NCBI GenBank assembly: GCA_021802305.1
Contig: JAKAAD010000055.1
Coordinates: 1 to 6,695 of the forward strand
Origin: a bacterium
Lineage (GTDB): Bacteria > Chlamydiota > Chlamydiia > Chlamydiales > Rhabdochlamydiaceae
Reading direction: 5' to 3'
Length of the DNA stretch: 6,695 nucleotides
Positions within the stretch are counted from its first letter, which is position 1; each line of letters opens with the position of its first letter. The notes below the pieces were generated by a model, which worked only from the letters and a program-made list of their open reading frames with translations, ran no database searches and was not told the origin of the DNA. The position numbers and the translations under genes are program-made. Shown here piece by piece: positions 1 to 5,826 of the stretch.

Positions 1-361
1 TTGTGGGATAGCGGCGATGGGGATAGAGAACGAACGCAAAGAGCAGGAAATAGGCAAGAAATGATGAAATGACGATGTAAAAGACTTTTTCGCGCCCAAA
101 ACGCCTTCGCAAGCGCGTAAATAGCCACGTTGCTCCAAAGGCTGCAGGAAGCATTCCCCAAACTTTGATAAAGGGGATCACTTCCGCTCCTGAATGCTTT
201 GCAGTGATGATCACTGCGTCCTTCAGATTGCGCAAGATGCTATACGCTACGCAAAGAAGAAAAAGCAGAAGGAGCATCGACAGAACTTTTTTTAGTTCTG
301 ATCGATGCACGGGCCAAAAGATGCTTCGCAGCAATCCAAATGTGTCTTTTTTCCCCGACAT
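1..361 (-). CDS. TLC/NTT-family nucleotide transporter, N-terminal 120 residues (3' end outside window)
   Basis: Read on the minus strand from ATG at 361, this is the N-terminus of an ATP/ADP-type nucleotide transporter, an inner-membrane carrier with about 12 helices and roughly 500 residues. Only the first 120 residues are in the window. Family hallmarks seen: an N-terminal FGLLRSIFWPVHRSELKKVL segment (residues 8-27), a first hydrophobic helix (about 26-43), the loop LRNLKDAVIITA (43-54) that matches the family's 'LRDTKDTLIVTA', then SGAEVIPFIKVWGMLPAA (57-74), and a third hydrophobic segment (about 93-113). Families like this import host ATP in exchange for ADP, or import other nucleotides, in obligate intracellular bacteria. 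The substrate cannot be told from this part. An in-frame stop (TAA) lies 13 codons upstream and no other ATG lies between, so 361 is the first Met. No good Shine-Dalgarno is visible. It is divergent from Hsp20. Confidence 0.9.
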   Translation of the reverse strand, partial: MSGKKDTFGLLRSIFWPVHRSELKKVLSMLLLLFLLCVAYSILRNLKDAVIITAKHSGAEVIPFIKVWGMLPAAFGATWLFTRLRRRFGREKVFYIVISSFLAYFLLFAFVLYPHRRYPT

Positions 362-393
362 TCTGTCGTTACAGGATAGTTGAATGCGATGTT

Positions 394-423
394 AATGTAC
401 AGAAAAAAGACGTTTTAGTACAA
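394..423 (-). promoter_or_regulatory. Candidate promoter of the nucleotide transporter
   Basis: On the minus strand, TTGTAC (423-418) and TACATT (399-394) are separated by 18 bp and would give a leader of about 25-30 nt before the ATG at 361. The match to the sigma70-type consensus is moderate (3/6 and 4/6). The site overlaps the candidate Hsp20 promoter on the other strand almost completely. This is inferred from motif matching only. Confidence 0.25.
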
Positions 424-424
424 T
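396..424 (+). promoter_or_regulatory. Candidate sigma70-type promoter of hsp20
   Basis: TGTACA (396-401, 4/6 to TTGACA), a 17-bp spacer and TACAAT (419-424, 5/6 to TATAAT) predict a transcription start near 431. That start lies just downstream of the ATG at 427 and upstream of the Shine-Dalgarno at 439, which favours the ATG at 448 as the true start. No CIRCE-type repeat (TTAGCACTC/GAGTGCTAA) was seen here. Confidence 0.4.
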
Positions 425-438
425 CCATGCCAACAGCT

Positions 439-444
439 GAGGAG
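439..444 (+). promoter_or_regulatory. Ribosome binding site deciding the hsp20 start
   Basis: GAGGAG lies 3 nt before the ATG at 448. The spacing is short but the match is strong. The competing ATG at 427 has no purine-rich site in front of it. Confidence 0.5.
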
Positions 445-447
445 TTC

Positions 448-894
448 ATGCATTTTCGTCCTTCACAACATCGTCCACATCACCCATTTCGTTTAAACAT
501 TCCCTATCGTCGTACTTATTTTCCCCTTGCAGAAGAAGAGGAATACGCTAGTTTGCTGCAAGAATTTGCAGAATCTTCAGGATTAAGCGTTTGGGAAGAT
601 GAAAAGGCCGTCTACATAGAAGCTGCTGTCCCCGGTATGAAGGCTGAAAATATCGAAATGACTTTGCAAAGTGGGGTGCTCTGGATCAAAGCAGAAAAAA
701 AGGAAGAAAAAGAGGATACGAACAAAAGATTTTATAAAAAAGCATTGAATGCTTTTTCGTATCAAGTCGATCTTCCTGCAAACGTAGACGAAAGCAAACA
801 GCCGGAAGCAACCTGTAAAAATGGAATTTTAAAAGTCGTTTTCCCAAAGGGAAAACTCAAAAGTAAGAGCTCTATTCCGATTAAGGAAGGGTAA
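448..894 (+). CDS. Small heat-shock protein, Hsp20/alpha-crystallin family
   Basis: This 148-residue protein is an ATP-independent cytoplasmic chaperone of the Hsp20 family, which holds unfolding proteins in large oligomers. The alpha-crystallin domain spans about residues 46-133. It starts with LSVWEDEKAVYIEAAVPGM (46-64) and ends with the family signature NGILKVVFPK (125-134). The C-terminal tail carries an I-P-I motif (143-145), the I-x-I type used for oligomer assembly. The length fits the family. The frame stays open upstream to 340, and ATGs occur at 427 and 448. I chose 448 because of GAGGAG at 439-444 and the candidate promoter whose start point falls after 427. The gene stands alone, diverging from the transporter and ending 3 bp from the convergent cyclase gene. 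Heat regulation is expected for the family but no heat-shock operator is visible. Confidence 0.9.
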   Translation: MHFRPSQHRPHHPFRLNIPYRRTYFPLAEEEEYASLLQEFAESSGLSVWEDEKAVYIEAAVPGMKAENIEMTLQSGVLWIKAEKKEEKEDTNKRFYKKALNAFSYQVDLPANVDESKQPEATCKNGILKVVFPKGKLKSKSSIPIKEG

Positions 895-897
895 TCG

Positions 898-1599
898 TCA
901 CTTCGGTATAAACGCAACGCATCGAGCCGGTGCTTCTGTTCCCACTCCCACCTTCATGGGAAACATCCCGATGATCGCTCCTTTAGCCGGAATCTCTGCA
1001 AGACGTGCAAGATTTTCGACAATGATTTTCCCTGCTCCTAATACGGCCTCATGCACGGGAAATTTTTCATTTCCGCCATCCGGAGATAAGGTATCTATCC
1101 CAATGCCCATGACTCCGCGCGCAAGAAGAAGCTCTGCTGCTTCTTTGGAAAATCCCGGAAACCGCATCTTTCCCTTCCCATCTACGTTGCGGTATCGTTC
1201 TGTCTCGTTCCAATAGCTATCCCATCCCGTATATCCGCAGGCAAAACTGCCACGTTCGATTTCTCCCCACTTTTCTTCAAATTGTACAATATCTTTTGGC
1301 TGAATGAAGAGATCCGGAGATCTTTGCGCAGAGACATTGATGACACAAAGAGGCACAATGAGTTCTTCCAGTGCAAGCTCTGCAATCATTTTCCCATCGC
1401 GAAAAAAGTGTGCAGGAGCATCCACATGTGTACCCAATCCTGCCGCGCAAGAATAGTTCAATGTGCGACAACCTTCTTCGTAGTCCGTCTCAACTTCAAA
1501 AGAAAATCTGGACGTATCCGACCATGACGGCATGAACGGATCGATACTATGCGTTAAGTCGACCATTCGATACCCACCTAATCCCATGTGTTTTTTCAT
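898..1599 (-). CDS. Cyclase/formamidase-family metal-dependent hydrolase
   Basis: The 233-residue product belongs to the cyclase family that includes kynurenine formamidase KynB. Evidence is the motif GTHVDAPAHF (56-65), giving H58, D60 and H64 as likely metal ligands, and PVHEAVL...IIVENL with H183 and E195, whose 12-residue spacing matches the second ligand pair of KynB. Length is typical. The residue two before GTH, often His or Ser in the family, is Gly54. No kynurenine or tryptophan genes are nearby, so the substrate is unknown and the formamidase name should not be assumed. ATG at 1599 has only a weak AGG upstream. An internal ATG at 1566 follows AGGTGGG and begins MVDLTHSI, where most relatives begin, so 1566 is a serious alternative start. 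The gene converges with hsp20 (3-bp gap) and diverges from adenylate kinase (39-bp gap). Confidence 0.85.
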   Translation of the reverse strand: MKKHMGLGGYRMVDLTHSIDPFMPSWSDTSRFSFEVETDYEEGCRTLNYSCAAGLGTHVDAPAHFFRDGKMIAELALEELIVPLCVINVSAQRSPDLFIQPKDIVQFEEKWGEIERGSFACGYTGWDSYWNETERYRNVDGKGKMRFPGFSKEAAELLLARGVMGIGIDTLSPDGGNEKFPVHEAVLGAGKIIVENLARLAEIPAKGAIIGMFPMKVGVGTEAPARCVAFIPK

Positions 1600-1638
1600 T
1601 ACGCCTAGAATAGCAGTTTTTCTGTATATTCATAGCTC

Positions 1639-2316
1639 ATGGTTATGGAACAATCAGAAAGAACCCTTCCTTTTGTTTTGATCTTATTAGGCCCTCCGGG
1701 AGCCGGTAAGGGAACACAAGCTACGATGCTTGCAAAAGCACGCCATCTTCCCCACATCTCGACAGGCGATCTTCTTAGAGAACACGTGCGCCGAAAAACA
1801 AAGCTTGGCGTGGAAGCTAAAGAATTCTTAGATAAAGGTCTCCTTGTTCCCGATCCTCTCGTCCTCAATATGTTATTTGAGCGTATCCGCGAAAAAGATT
1901 GTGCATATGGGTACATCCTCGATGGGTTTCCCAGAACGCTTGGACAAGCAAAAGCACTACAAGAGAAGCTGGAACTTCATGCGAAACTCTTTGTCGTCAA
2001 TTTAGAATTGCCCGATAGCAAGATCATCGAACGACTGAGCAAACGACTCTCTTGCGAACGCTGCGGCGCCCCCTATCATCTCGTCTATGGACCTCCAAAA
2101 ATTGCAAACATCTGCGATGCGTGTGGGGGAAGACTTGTACAAAGGGAGGATGATCGAGAAACTGTCATCCGTGCGCGCATAAAAGTCTATCATGAACAAA
2201 CGGAACCATTAATAACCTACTATCGAGACCTTCATCTCCTTCACTCTGTCGATTGCAATCCAAGCAAGGAGACCACCTTTGAAAAGATTGCAACACTCAT
2301 TAGTGCCGTTGAATAG
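1639..2316 (+). CDS. adk: Adenylate kinase with zinc-type LID
   Basis: Adenylate kinase catalyses ATP + AMP = 2 ADP in the cytoplasm and sets the adenylate balance. Seen in the 225 residues: P-loop GPPGAGKGTQ (18-27, catalytic K24), the AMP-binding STGDLLR (41-47), DGFPRT (95-100), and a long LID (about 132-170) holding two CxxC pairs, C139/C142 and C159/C162. This is the zinc-binding form of the LID found in many Gram-positive and some other bacterial enzymes, rather than the Cys-less E. coli form. The arginines of the LID and core are present in DDRETVIRARI (171-181). ATGs lie at 1639 and 1645, and neither has a clear Shine-Dalgarno. A TATATT at 1625-1630 could be a -10 box, but no good -35 accompanies it. 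The product converges on the TauD-like gene with a 21-bp gap. Confidence 0.96.
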   Translation: MVMEQSERTLPFVLILLGPPGAGKGTQATMLAKARHLPHISTGDLLREHVRRKTKLGVEAKEFLDKGLLVPDPLVLNMLFERIREKDCAYGYILDGFPRTLGQAKALQEKLELHAKLFVVNLELPDSKIIERLSKRLSCERCGAPYHLVYGPPKIANICDACGGRLVQREDDRETVIRARIKVYHEQTEPLITYYRDLHLLHSVDCNPSKETTFEKIATLISAVE

Positions 2317-2337
2317 CTTGTGCTGAGCGATAGCTTC

Positions 2338-3333
2338 TCAGGCTGTCATAGCAGCAAGAACGCGCCTTTTTCCGCTAAAGGGAGCACGGCCATGCATCGC
2401 GAGTACATTATCCAAGATAAGAACATCGCCCTTCGCCCAAGAAAATTTGACGGTATTCGCATCAAGCACATTGAGAACATGGTAGATATCGGAACGCGAG
2501 ATACGCATTCCATCTGCAAAAGAAACTTCGTGAAGGCGAGTATCTTTTTGGAAATAAAACAGCTTAGCTCCAATATAGCGCCACCACCCCAAAAGCTTTG
2601 GATTAAAGTCATAGAGGTGCACTTGGTTAAACCAAACCTTTTCATTCGTTGTGGGATGCGCAAGAACAGCGGGCCTCGTTTGACTAATTTTTAACCAATC
2701 CTTTTTTAGCCAAGTAAATGCAAACTCATTTTCCCGACACAACGTTTCAACTGCATTCTTGTCATCTGTCTCAAAGACATCGCGCCAGGTCTTGTGCGAT
2801 GGCTGCAAGGAGTTGACCCATTCCATGAAGAGACTCTTGTAATAATAGCTGGATGCGTATTGGATTTCTTTTTGTGTAAAACGATCCATCACGTCCTTGT
2901 GGACACTTTGATAAATTTTTCGCGCATCGCCAAGAATCGTTTCCCCACCGATAGGGGCAGGAGTCTCACAAAAAAAGTAAATATGTCGCGGGAAAAATTT
3001 GACAAAGGAAAGTTCATTATGTAAAGGAATCTTCACCGAAGGCGGCGCTTCTGTTGAAGTATAAATTCCTCCACGTACTTTTACTCGAGGGCTATCTCCT
3101 CCAATGTAATTGACTGTCTTCCCAAGTTGTATCGTTTCAATGACTGTTTCAAAATCTTTTGCATCGGCAATAGGAAATCCACGCAGCAACACACCTCCAT
3201 AACGGAGGATGTTCTCTATCAACATGAGTCTCTGTTCCTGTAGAAATGGAACAATGGGAAGGTGCTTTGTGCGCGCTTCAATGAGAAGAGGAAGCTGTTC
3301 GCTATTGATAAAACTCTGGGAAAAATCCGGCAT
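2338..3333 (-). CDS. TauD/TfdA-type Fe(II)/2-oxoglutarate oxygenase (clavaminate-synthase/SyrP-like)
   Basis: This 331-residue protein has the TauD/TfdA fold signature. The proximal iron-binding motif is H105-N-E107 in PLHNELSF, followed by FPRHIYFFCETPAPIGGETI, the 'F.C..PA..GGET' segment typical of the clavaminate-synthase/SyrP-like branch. The distal histidine is H314 in DNVLAMHGR and the 2-oxoglutarate-binding arginines are R323/R324 in GKRRVL near the C-terminus. Use of HxE rather than HxD is normal for that branch. Such enzymes hydroxylate or otherwise oxidise small or carrier-bound substrates, and the substrate here is unknown. It is the last gene of the operon, starting 29 bp after waaC ends, with only a weak purine stretch (AAAG) before ATG 3333. 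Context suggests a role with the cell-envelope sugar gene upstream, which is inference. Its stop is at the convergent end of adk. Confidence 0.88.
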   Translation of the reverse strand: MPDFSQSFINSEQLPLLIEARTKHLPIVPFLQEQRLMLIENILRYGGVLLRGFPIADAKDFETVIETIQLGKTVNYIGGDSPRVKVRGGIYTSTEAPPSVKIPLHNELSFVKFFPRHIYFFCETPAPIGGETILGDARKIYQSVHKDVMDRFTQKEIQYASSYYYKSLFMEWVNSLQPSHKTWRDVFETDDKNAVETLCRENEFAFTWLKKDWLKISQTRPAVLAHPTTNEKVWFNQVHLYDFNPKLLGWWRYIGAKLFYFQKDTRLHEVSFADGMRISRSDIYHVLNVLDANTVKFSWAKGDVLILDNVLAMHGRAPFSGKRRVLAAMTA

Positions 3334-3362
3334 CTTTAATCTTTATTCTATCTAAAAATCTA

Positions 3363-4388
3363 TTACATATGAGTCAATAAATGCACAAGTTCGTCAAATA
3401 CTCGTTCGGGAGAAATTTCTGCAAGACAGGGATTTTCTCCTTTCCCATAGCTACACGTTTTTTTATGGCATGGAGCACATGCAACGCGAGATGTTACGTG
3501 TATTTGTTCTTTTCCACTTGCACCCACCAATCCAGAATCCGTTGCCCCATATAAAGTTACCGCAGGTACATGTAACGCCGCGACCAGGTGGCTGAGCCCT
3601 GTATCCATGCAAATGCATGCTCTCGCACCTGCAAGCACATAGCCCATCTCCGAAAGCGATACTTGTGGCAATACATGCACAAAAGATTCTCGCGCAAGTA
3701 ATTCTGCACGCGTTTTTTCCGCAGCATTTCCCCAAGGAAGCAAAATGGGATATCCCAGCTGAGCAGCATGGGAAATAAGCGCGCTCCAATGGCGCATGGG
3801 CCAAAGTTTCGTTACCCAGCTCGCATTGTGGACAAAGACAAGGTACTTTTCCGGCAATGCATAAGAAGGCTTGACAAACGCATCTCTTTGTATTTGAAAA
3901 TCTGGAGAGGAGAGCGGCAAGGGATAATGCAGCGCAGAAGCAAAGAGACGTCGGAGCCGCTCAATCGCATGCGCTTCTTTGGATGCGCTGTAGCGCTTTT
4001 TATAAGCAAGGTGAGCAACCCACTCTCTCACAGAATGTCGATCAAATCCAGCATTCATTCCCCCAATCGATGTGGAAAGAAGCGCTGTTTTGAAATTGCC
4101 TTGACCATCAATGACAAGATCGTACTTCTCTTTGCGAAGGAGGCGTACGAGTTCTCTAATTGCTCGTATTGTCCCGGGATGCATGAGAGTGTGGCGCCAG
4201 TTGCGATGATTCGTCGTCCAAACGCGATGAATCGCGGGATGCCATTTTGCGATTTCTTGAAACTGTTCATCGATGACCCAATCAAATGTAATTTCTGGGC
4301 ACGCTCTCTTGGCATCCGTCAGCGCAGGCAGTGCATGAATCAAATCTCCTAACGAAGTGAGTTTTATGAGAAGAACGCGTTGTCTCAT
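3363..4388 (-). CDS. waaC: LPS heptosyltransferase I (GT9 family)
   Basis: The 341-residue product matches WaaC, the cytoplasmic-face enzyme that transfers the first L-glycero-D-manno-heptose from ADP-heptose onto Kdo of Kdo2-lipid A. Seen: N-terminal MRQRVLLIKLTSLGDLIHAL with the catalytic-base candidate D15 (E. coli Asp13), HNASWVTKLWP with K194 (E. coli Lys192), PWGN (218-221), and the ADP-heptose site MDTGLSHLVAAL with D262 (E. coli Asp261) followed by VTLYGATD. A CxxCxxxxC cluster occurs near the C-terminus. The reading frame is open to 4421, but ATG 4388 begins exactly at the family N-terminus and overlaps the upstream stop as ATGA, so translation is probably coupled. It lies between two oxygenase genes. 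Chlamydiaceae LPS is known for lacking heptose, so this gene points away from that family or to a deeper-branching relative. Confidence 0.92.
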   Translation of the reverse strand: MRQRVLLIKLTSLGDLIHALPALTDAKRACPEITFDWVIDEQFQEIAKWHPAIHRVWTTNHRNWRHTLMHPGTIRAIRELVRLLRKEKYDLVIDGQGNFKTALLSTSIGGMNAGFDRHSVREWVAHLAYKKRYSASKEAHAIERLRRLFASALHYPLPLSSPDFQIQRDAFVKPSYALPEKYLVFVHNASWVTKLWPMRHWSALISHAAQLGYPILLPWGNAAEKTRAELLARESFVHVLPQVSLSEMGYVLAGARACICMDTGLSHLVAALHVPAVTLYGATDSGLVGASGKEQIHVTSRVACAPCHKKTCSYGKGENPCLAEISPERVFDELVHLLTHM

Positions 4389-5017
4389 TTCACAAATACA
4401 CGCTTTAACAAGGCACTCCACCGATGCCTTTTGCGCTGCAATTCTTTTACACCATCAGATTGCACATAATTGAGCTGAATGGAGCGACGCACTCCCACAA
4501 AAGGCTCATGACCGTGCCAACAATTAGGCGTCACTTTAAAGAGTACGCATCTCCCTGCTTCAGGAGGAATCTCCGCCACATAGGGAGTAAGCTCCTTTTC
4601 ATTGTATAGCAAGCGAAGTCTTCCTCCCGCATCTTGCCATCCAGGGTTTAAATAGAGCAAAACCGTGATTAACTTCGACGCCGAATCCGTGTGAATATGG
4701 CCATCTCGATGTGTGGTATAGCCTCGCAAGGTAATGAAAGGGGGGTGATTTTGGAGATCCATGCCAAAGCGCTCGCCAATCAATGCTCGGAACTCATCGC
4801 ACTGCAATTCCTCCATAAGTGTTGCAAACTCTCCGCGACACATCACATCGTTGAGAGGAAAGCTCCCTCTTTTCCCAATCATAGGAAACGCATCTACAAC
4901 TCTTGCCATTACCTCTGGACGCAGGAGATTGTCTACGACGATGTAAGGGAAGGGCGTATTGTACAATGGTGCGTTCTTGAGAGCCTCAACATTAAGAATT
5001 TGAAATGATTTTTCCAT
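4385..5017 (-). CDS. Small Fe(II)/2-oxoglutarate oxygenase (prolyl-4-hydroxylase-like fold)
   Basis: This is a 210-residue oxygenase of the 2OG-Fe(II) superfamily, P4H-like. Seen: RGYTTHRDGHIHTDSASK with the iron pair H109 and D111, then a hydrophobic strand LITVLLYLN, a GGRLRLL strand (131-137), and PNCWHGHEPF...VRRSIQLNY with the distal histidine H168 and the 2-oxoglutarate arginine R178, 10 residues later. The C-terminus is basic. Members hydroxylate proteins, sugars or lipids, and the substrate cannot be read from the sequence. I chose ATG 5017 over the open frame up to 5062 because GAGGAA (5030-5025) lies 7 nt upstream. It is the first gene of the operon and its TGA overlaps the waaC ATG. 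Position directly before waaC suggests an LPS or lipid A substrate. LpxO and KdoO, known LPS hydroxylases, are also Fe(II)/2OG enzymes, but I cannot show homology to either beyond the catalytic chemistry. Confidence 0.85.
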   Translation of the reverse strand: MEKSFQILNVEALKNAPLYNTPFPYIVVDNLLRPEVMARVVDAFPMIGKRGSFPLNDVMCRGEFATLMEELQCDEFRALIGERFGMDLQNHPPFITLRGYTTHRDGHIHTDSASKLITVLLYLNPGWQDAGGRLRLLYNEKELTPYVAEIPPEAGRCVLFKVTPNCWHGHEPFVGVRRSIQLNYVQSDGVKELQRKRHRWSALLKRVFVK

Positions 5018-5024
5018 GAGAGAT

Positions 5025-5030
5025 TTCCTC
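5025..5030 (-). promoter_or_regulatory. Ribosome binding site of the first operon gene
   Basis: GAGGAA on the minus strand lies 7 nt before ATG 5017. It is one of the few convincing Shine-Dalgarno sites in the window and fixes the start of the small oxygenase. Confidence 0.65.
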
Positions 5031-5062
5031 TTTTGCCGCACTATCGTGCCAGAAAACCTCAA

Positions 5063-5090
5063 ATAATACTAATAACGTATACAAGAGCAA
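5063..5090 (-). promoter_or_regulatory. Candidate promoter of the oxygenase-waaC-oxygenase operon
   Basis: On the minus strand, TTGCTC (5090-5085) and TATTAT (5068-5063, 5/6 to TATAAT) are 16 bp apart in an AT-rich patch. Transcription would start near 5056, leaving a leader of about 40 nt. The -35 match is only 3/6. No other promoter-like pair was seen before the next two genes, which fits a single transcript. Confidence 0.4.
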
Positions 5091-5099
5091 AAAAACTTC

Positions 5100-5143
5100 A
5101 TGGAATGGCTAAGGAAATTGCATGTGTTGAAAAATTCCATTCC
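5100..5143. repeat. Imperfect inverted repeat upstream of the operon
   Basis: GGAATGG (5102-5108) is the reverse complement of CCATTCC (5137-5143), and ATGGAAT (5100-5106) of ATTCCAT (5134-5140). The arms are 7 bp with a loop of about 27-28 nt. No T-run follows on either strand, so it is not a typical terminator. It could be an operator, a mobile-element end or chance. Confidence 0.3.
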
Positions 5144-5197
5144 CGCACAATTTCTTAAATACGCCGCCTGAAACCGAGTAGCTGTTCGCCTCACGCC

Positions 5198-5398
5198 TTA
5201 TTGCGGTTCATTGAAAATACAGATAAACCGCAGCTCCCCTGAAATTCTCCAAGAGATAGGACTGCCAGAAATCAAGGCCATAGCTCGCCTCCCGTCAAGG
5301 ATGAGCGCGCCGAATGCAAGGCTGTCGTCCGCGCGAACTTGGTCTGCAGCTTCAAGTACGCTCTGCTTATAGGAATTGTGAAACAGCCTCTTTCGACA
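5198..5398 (-). pseudogene. Degenerate GC-rich coding fragment, weak resemblance to an IS3-type OrfA
   Basis: The minus frame 5398-5198 is open for 66 codons, between a TGA (5401-5399) and a TAA, with no ATG near its beginning. It starts KRLFHNSYKQSVLEAADQ and continues to FGALILDGRR. That order faintly resembles the 'RRFTAEYKLRILEEAD...GALLRREG' start of IS3-family OrfA proteins. The resemblance fades after about 40 residues. The stretch about 5270-5350 is visibly richer in GC than its surroundings, suggesting foreign origin. The rest of the gene-free stretch 5091-5401 holds the operon promoter edge and an inverted repeat. I see nothing else there. Confidence 0.25.
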
Positions 5399-5401
5399 TC
5401 A

Positions 5402-5822
5402 CTAAAAGCTTTTGTGCAAACGCATATGAGGAGGGTTGTTATCGAGTCGGGCTGATGCATGTTGAGTATAGTTTTTGAGATGAGGGATCAATGAACAAAA
5501 GTATCCTAACGCTTTTTTAAATTTTGATTTGGGAAGAACGATTCCTTCAGCAAGTCGTTTTGTGATTTGGTCAATGAGAATATCGATGATAGGGGGTGCT
5601 TTGGGTTGTCGAAGTTGAAATCTTTCGGGAGGGGGCAACAGCCAAGCCATTTCCTCGATGGCAAAGAGCTTTCGGATGCGCTCTGACTGCTTCCCGAAAA
5701 ATGTGTCTAGTAAACCAAGCAATTTGTTCTTTGAGATGAAGAATCTCCGCGCGTAATTCTGCATTTTCCCTTTGCAGAGATTCAATCGGCATCTCTACTG
5801 TCATAGAAAAACATGATAGCAA
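5402..5822 (-). pseudogene. tnpC: IS66 transposase TnpC remnant (frameshift, internal deletion, C-terminal truncation)
   Basis: The fragment starts with a probable TTG at 5822, 7 nt after AAGGAAG (5836-5830). The N-terminal leucine-rich coiled coil, RENAELRAEILHLKEQIAWF, leads to TRHIF. The expected FGKQSERI then appears in the next frame. One extra base near 5696, in the TTTTTCGGG run, explains this. After about LLPPPERFQ the sequence jumps to material typical of the C-terminal domain: IIDILIDQI...GIVLPKSKFKKALGYF...YTQHASARLDNN. This shows that roughly the central half or more, including the zinc-binding part and most of the catalytic domain, is deleted. After DNN the usual AERA-type continuation is missing, and the frame ends at TAG (5404-5402). 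Confidence 0.8.
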
Positions 5823-5826
5823 AAAA

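Noticed and set aside
340..447. Upstream extension of hsp20 to starts at 340 or 427
   Set aside because: It would overlap the divergent transporter start and both candidate promoters, has no Shine-Dalgarno, and adds residues not typical of Hsp20. ATG 427 lies before the predicted transcription start.
2323..2341. CTGAG...CTCAG hairpin between adk and the TauD-like gene
   Set aside because: Only a 5-bp stem with a 9-nt loop and no T-run on either strand, too weak to call a terminator.
2320..2694. Open plus-strand frame of 124 codons after adk
   Set aside because: It is antisense to the TauD-like gene, has no family signature and no ribosome binding site.
3768..4352. Open plus-strand frame of 194 codons antisense to waaC
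   Set aside because: Its translation has no recognisable domain and irregular basic/cysteine-rich composition, and it lies wholly inside the well-supported waaC gene. It is a shadow frame.
4389..4421. N-terminal extension of WaaC (start at 4421)
   Set aside because: The family N-terminus begins at 4388, and the longer start would lie well inside the upstream oxygenase gene, whose C-terminus is clear.
5066..5080. ATAC...GTAT dyad overlapping the operon promoter
   Set aside because: Only 4-bp arms in AT-rich DNA, expected by chance.
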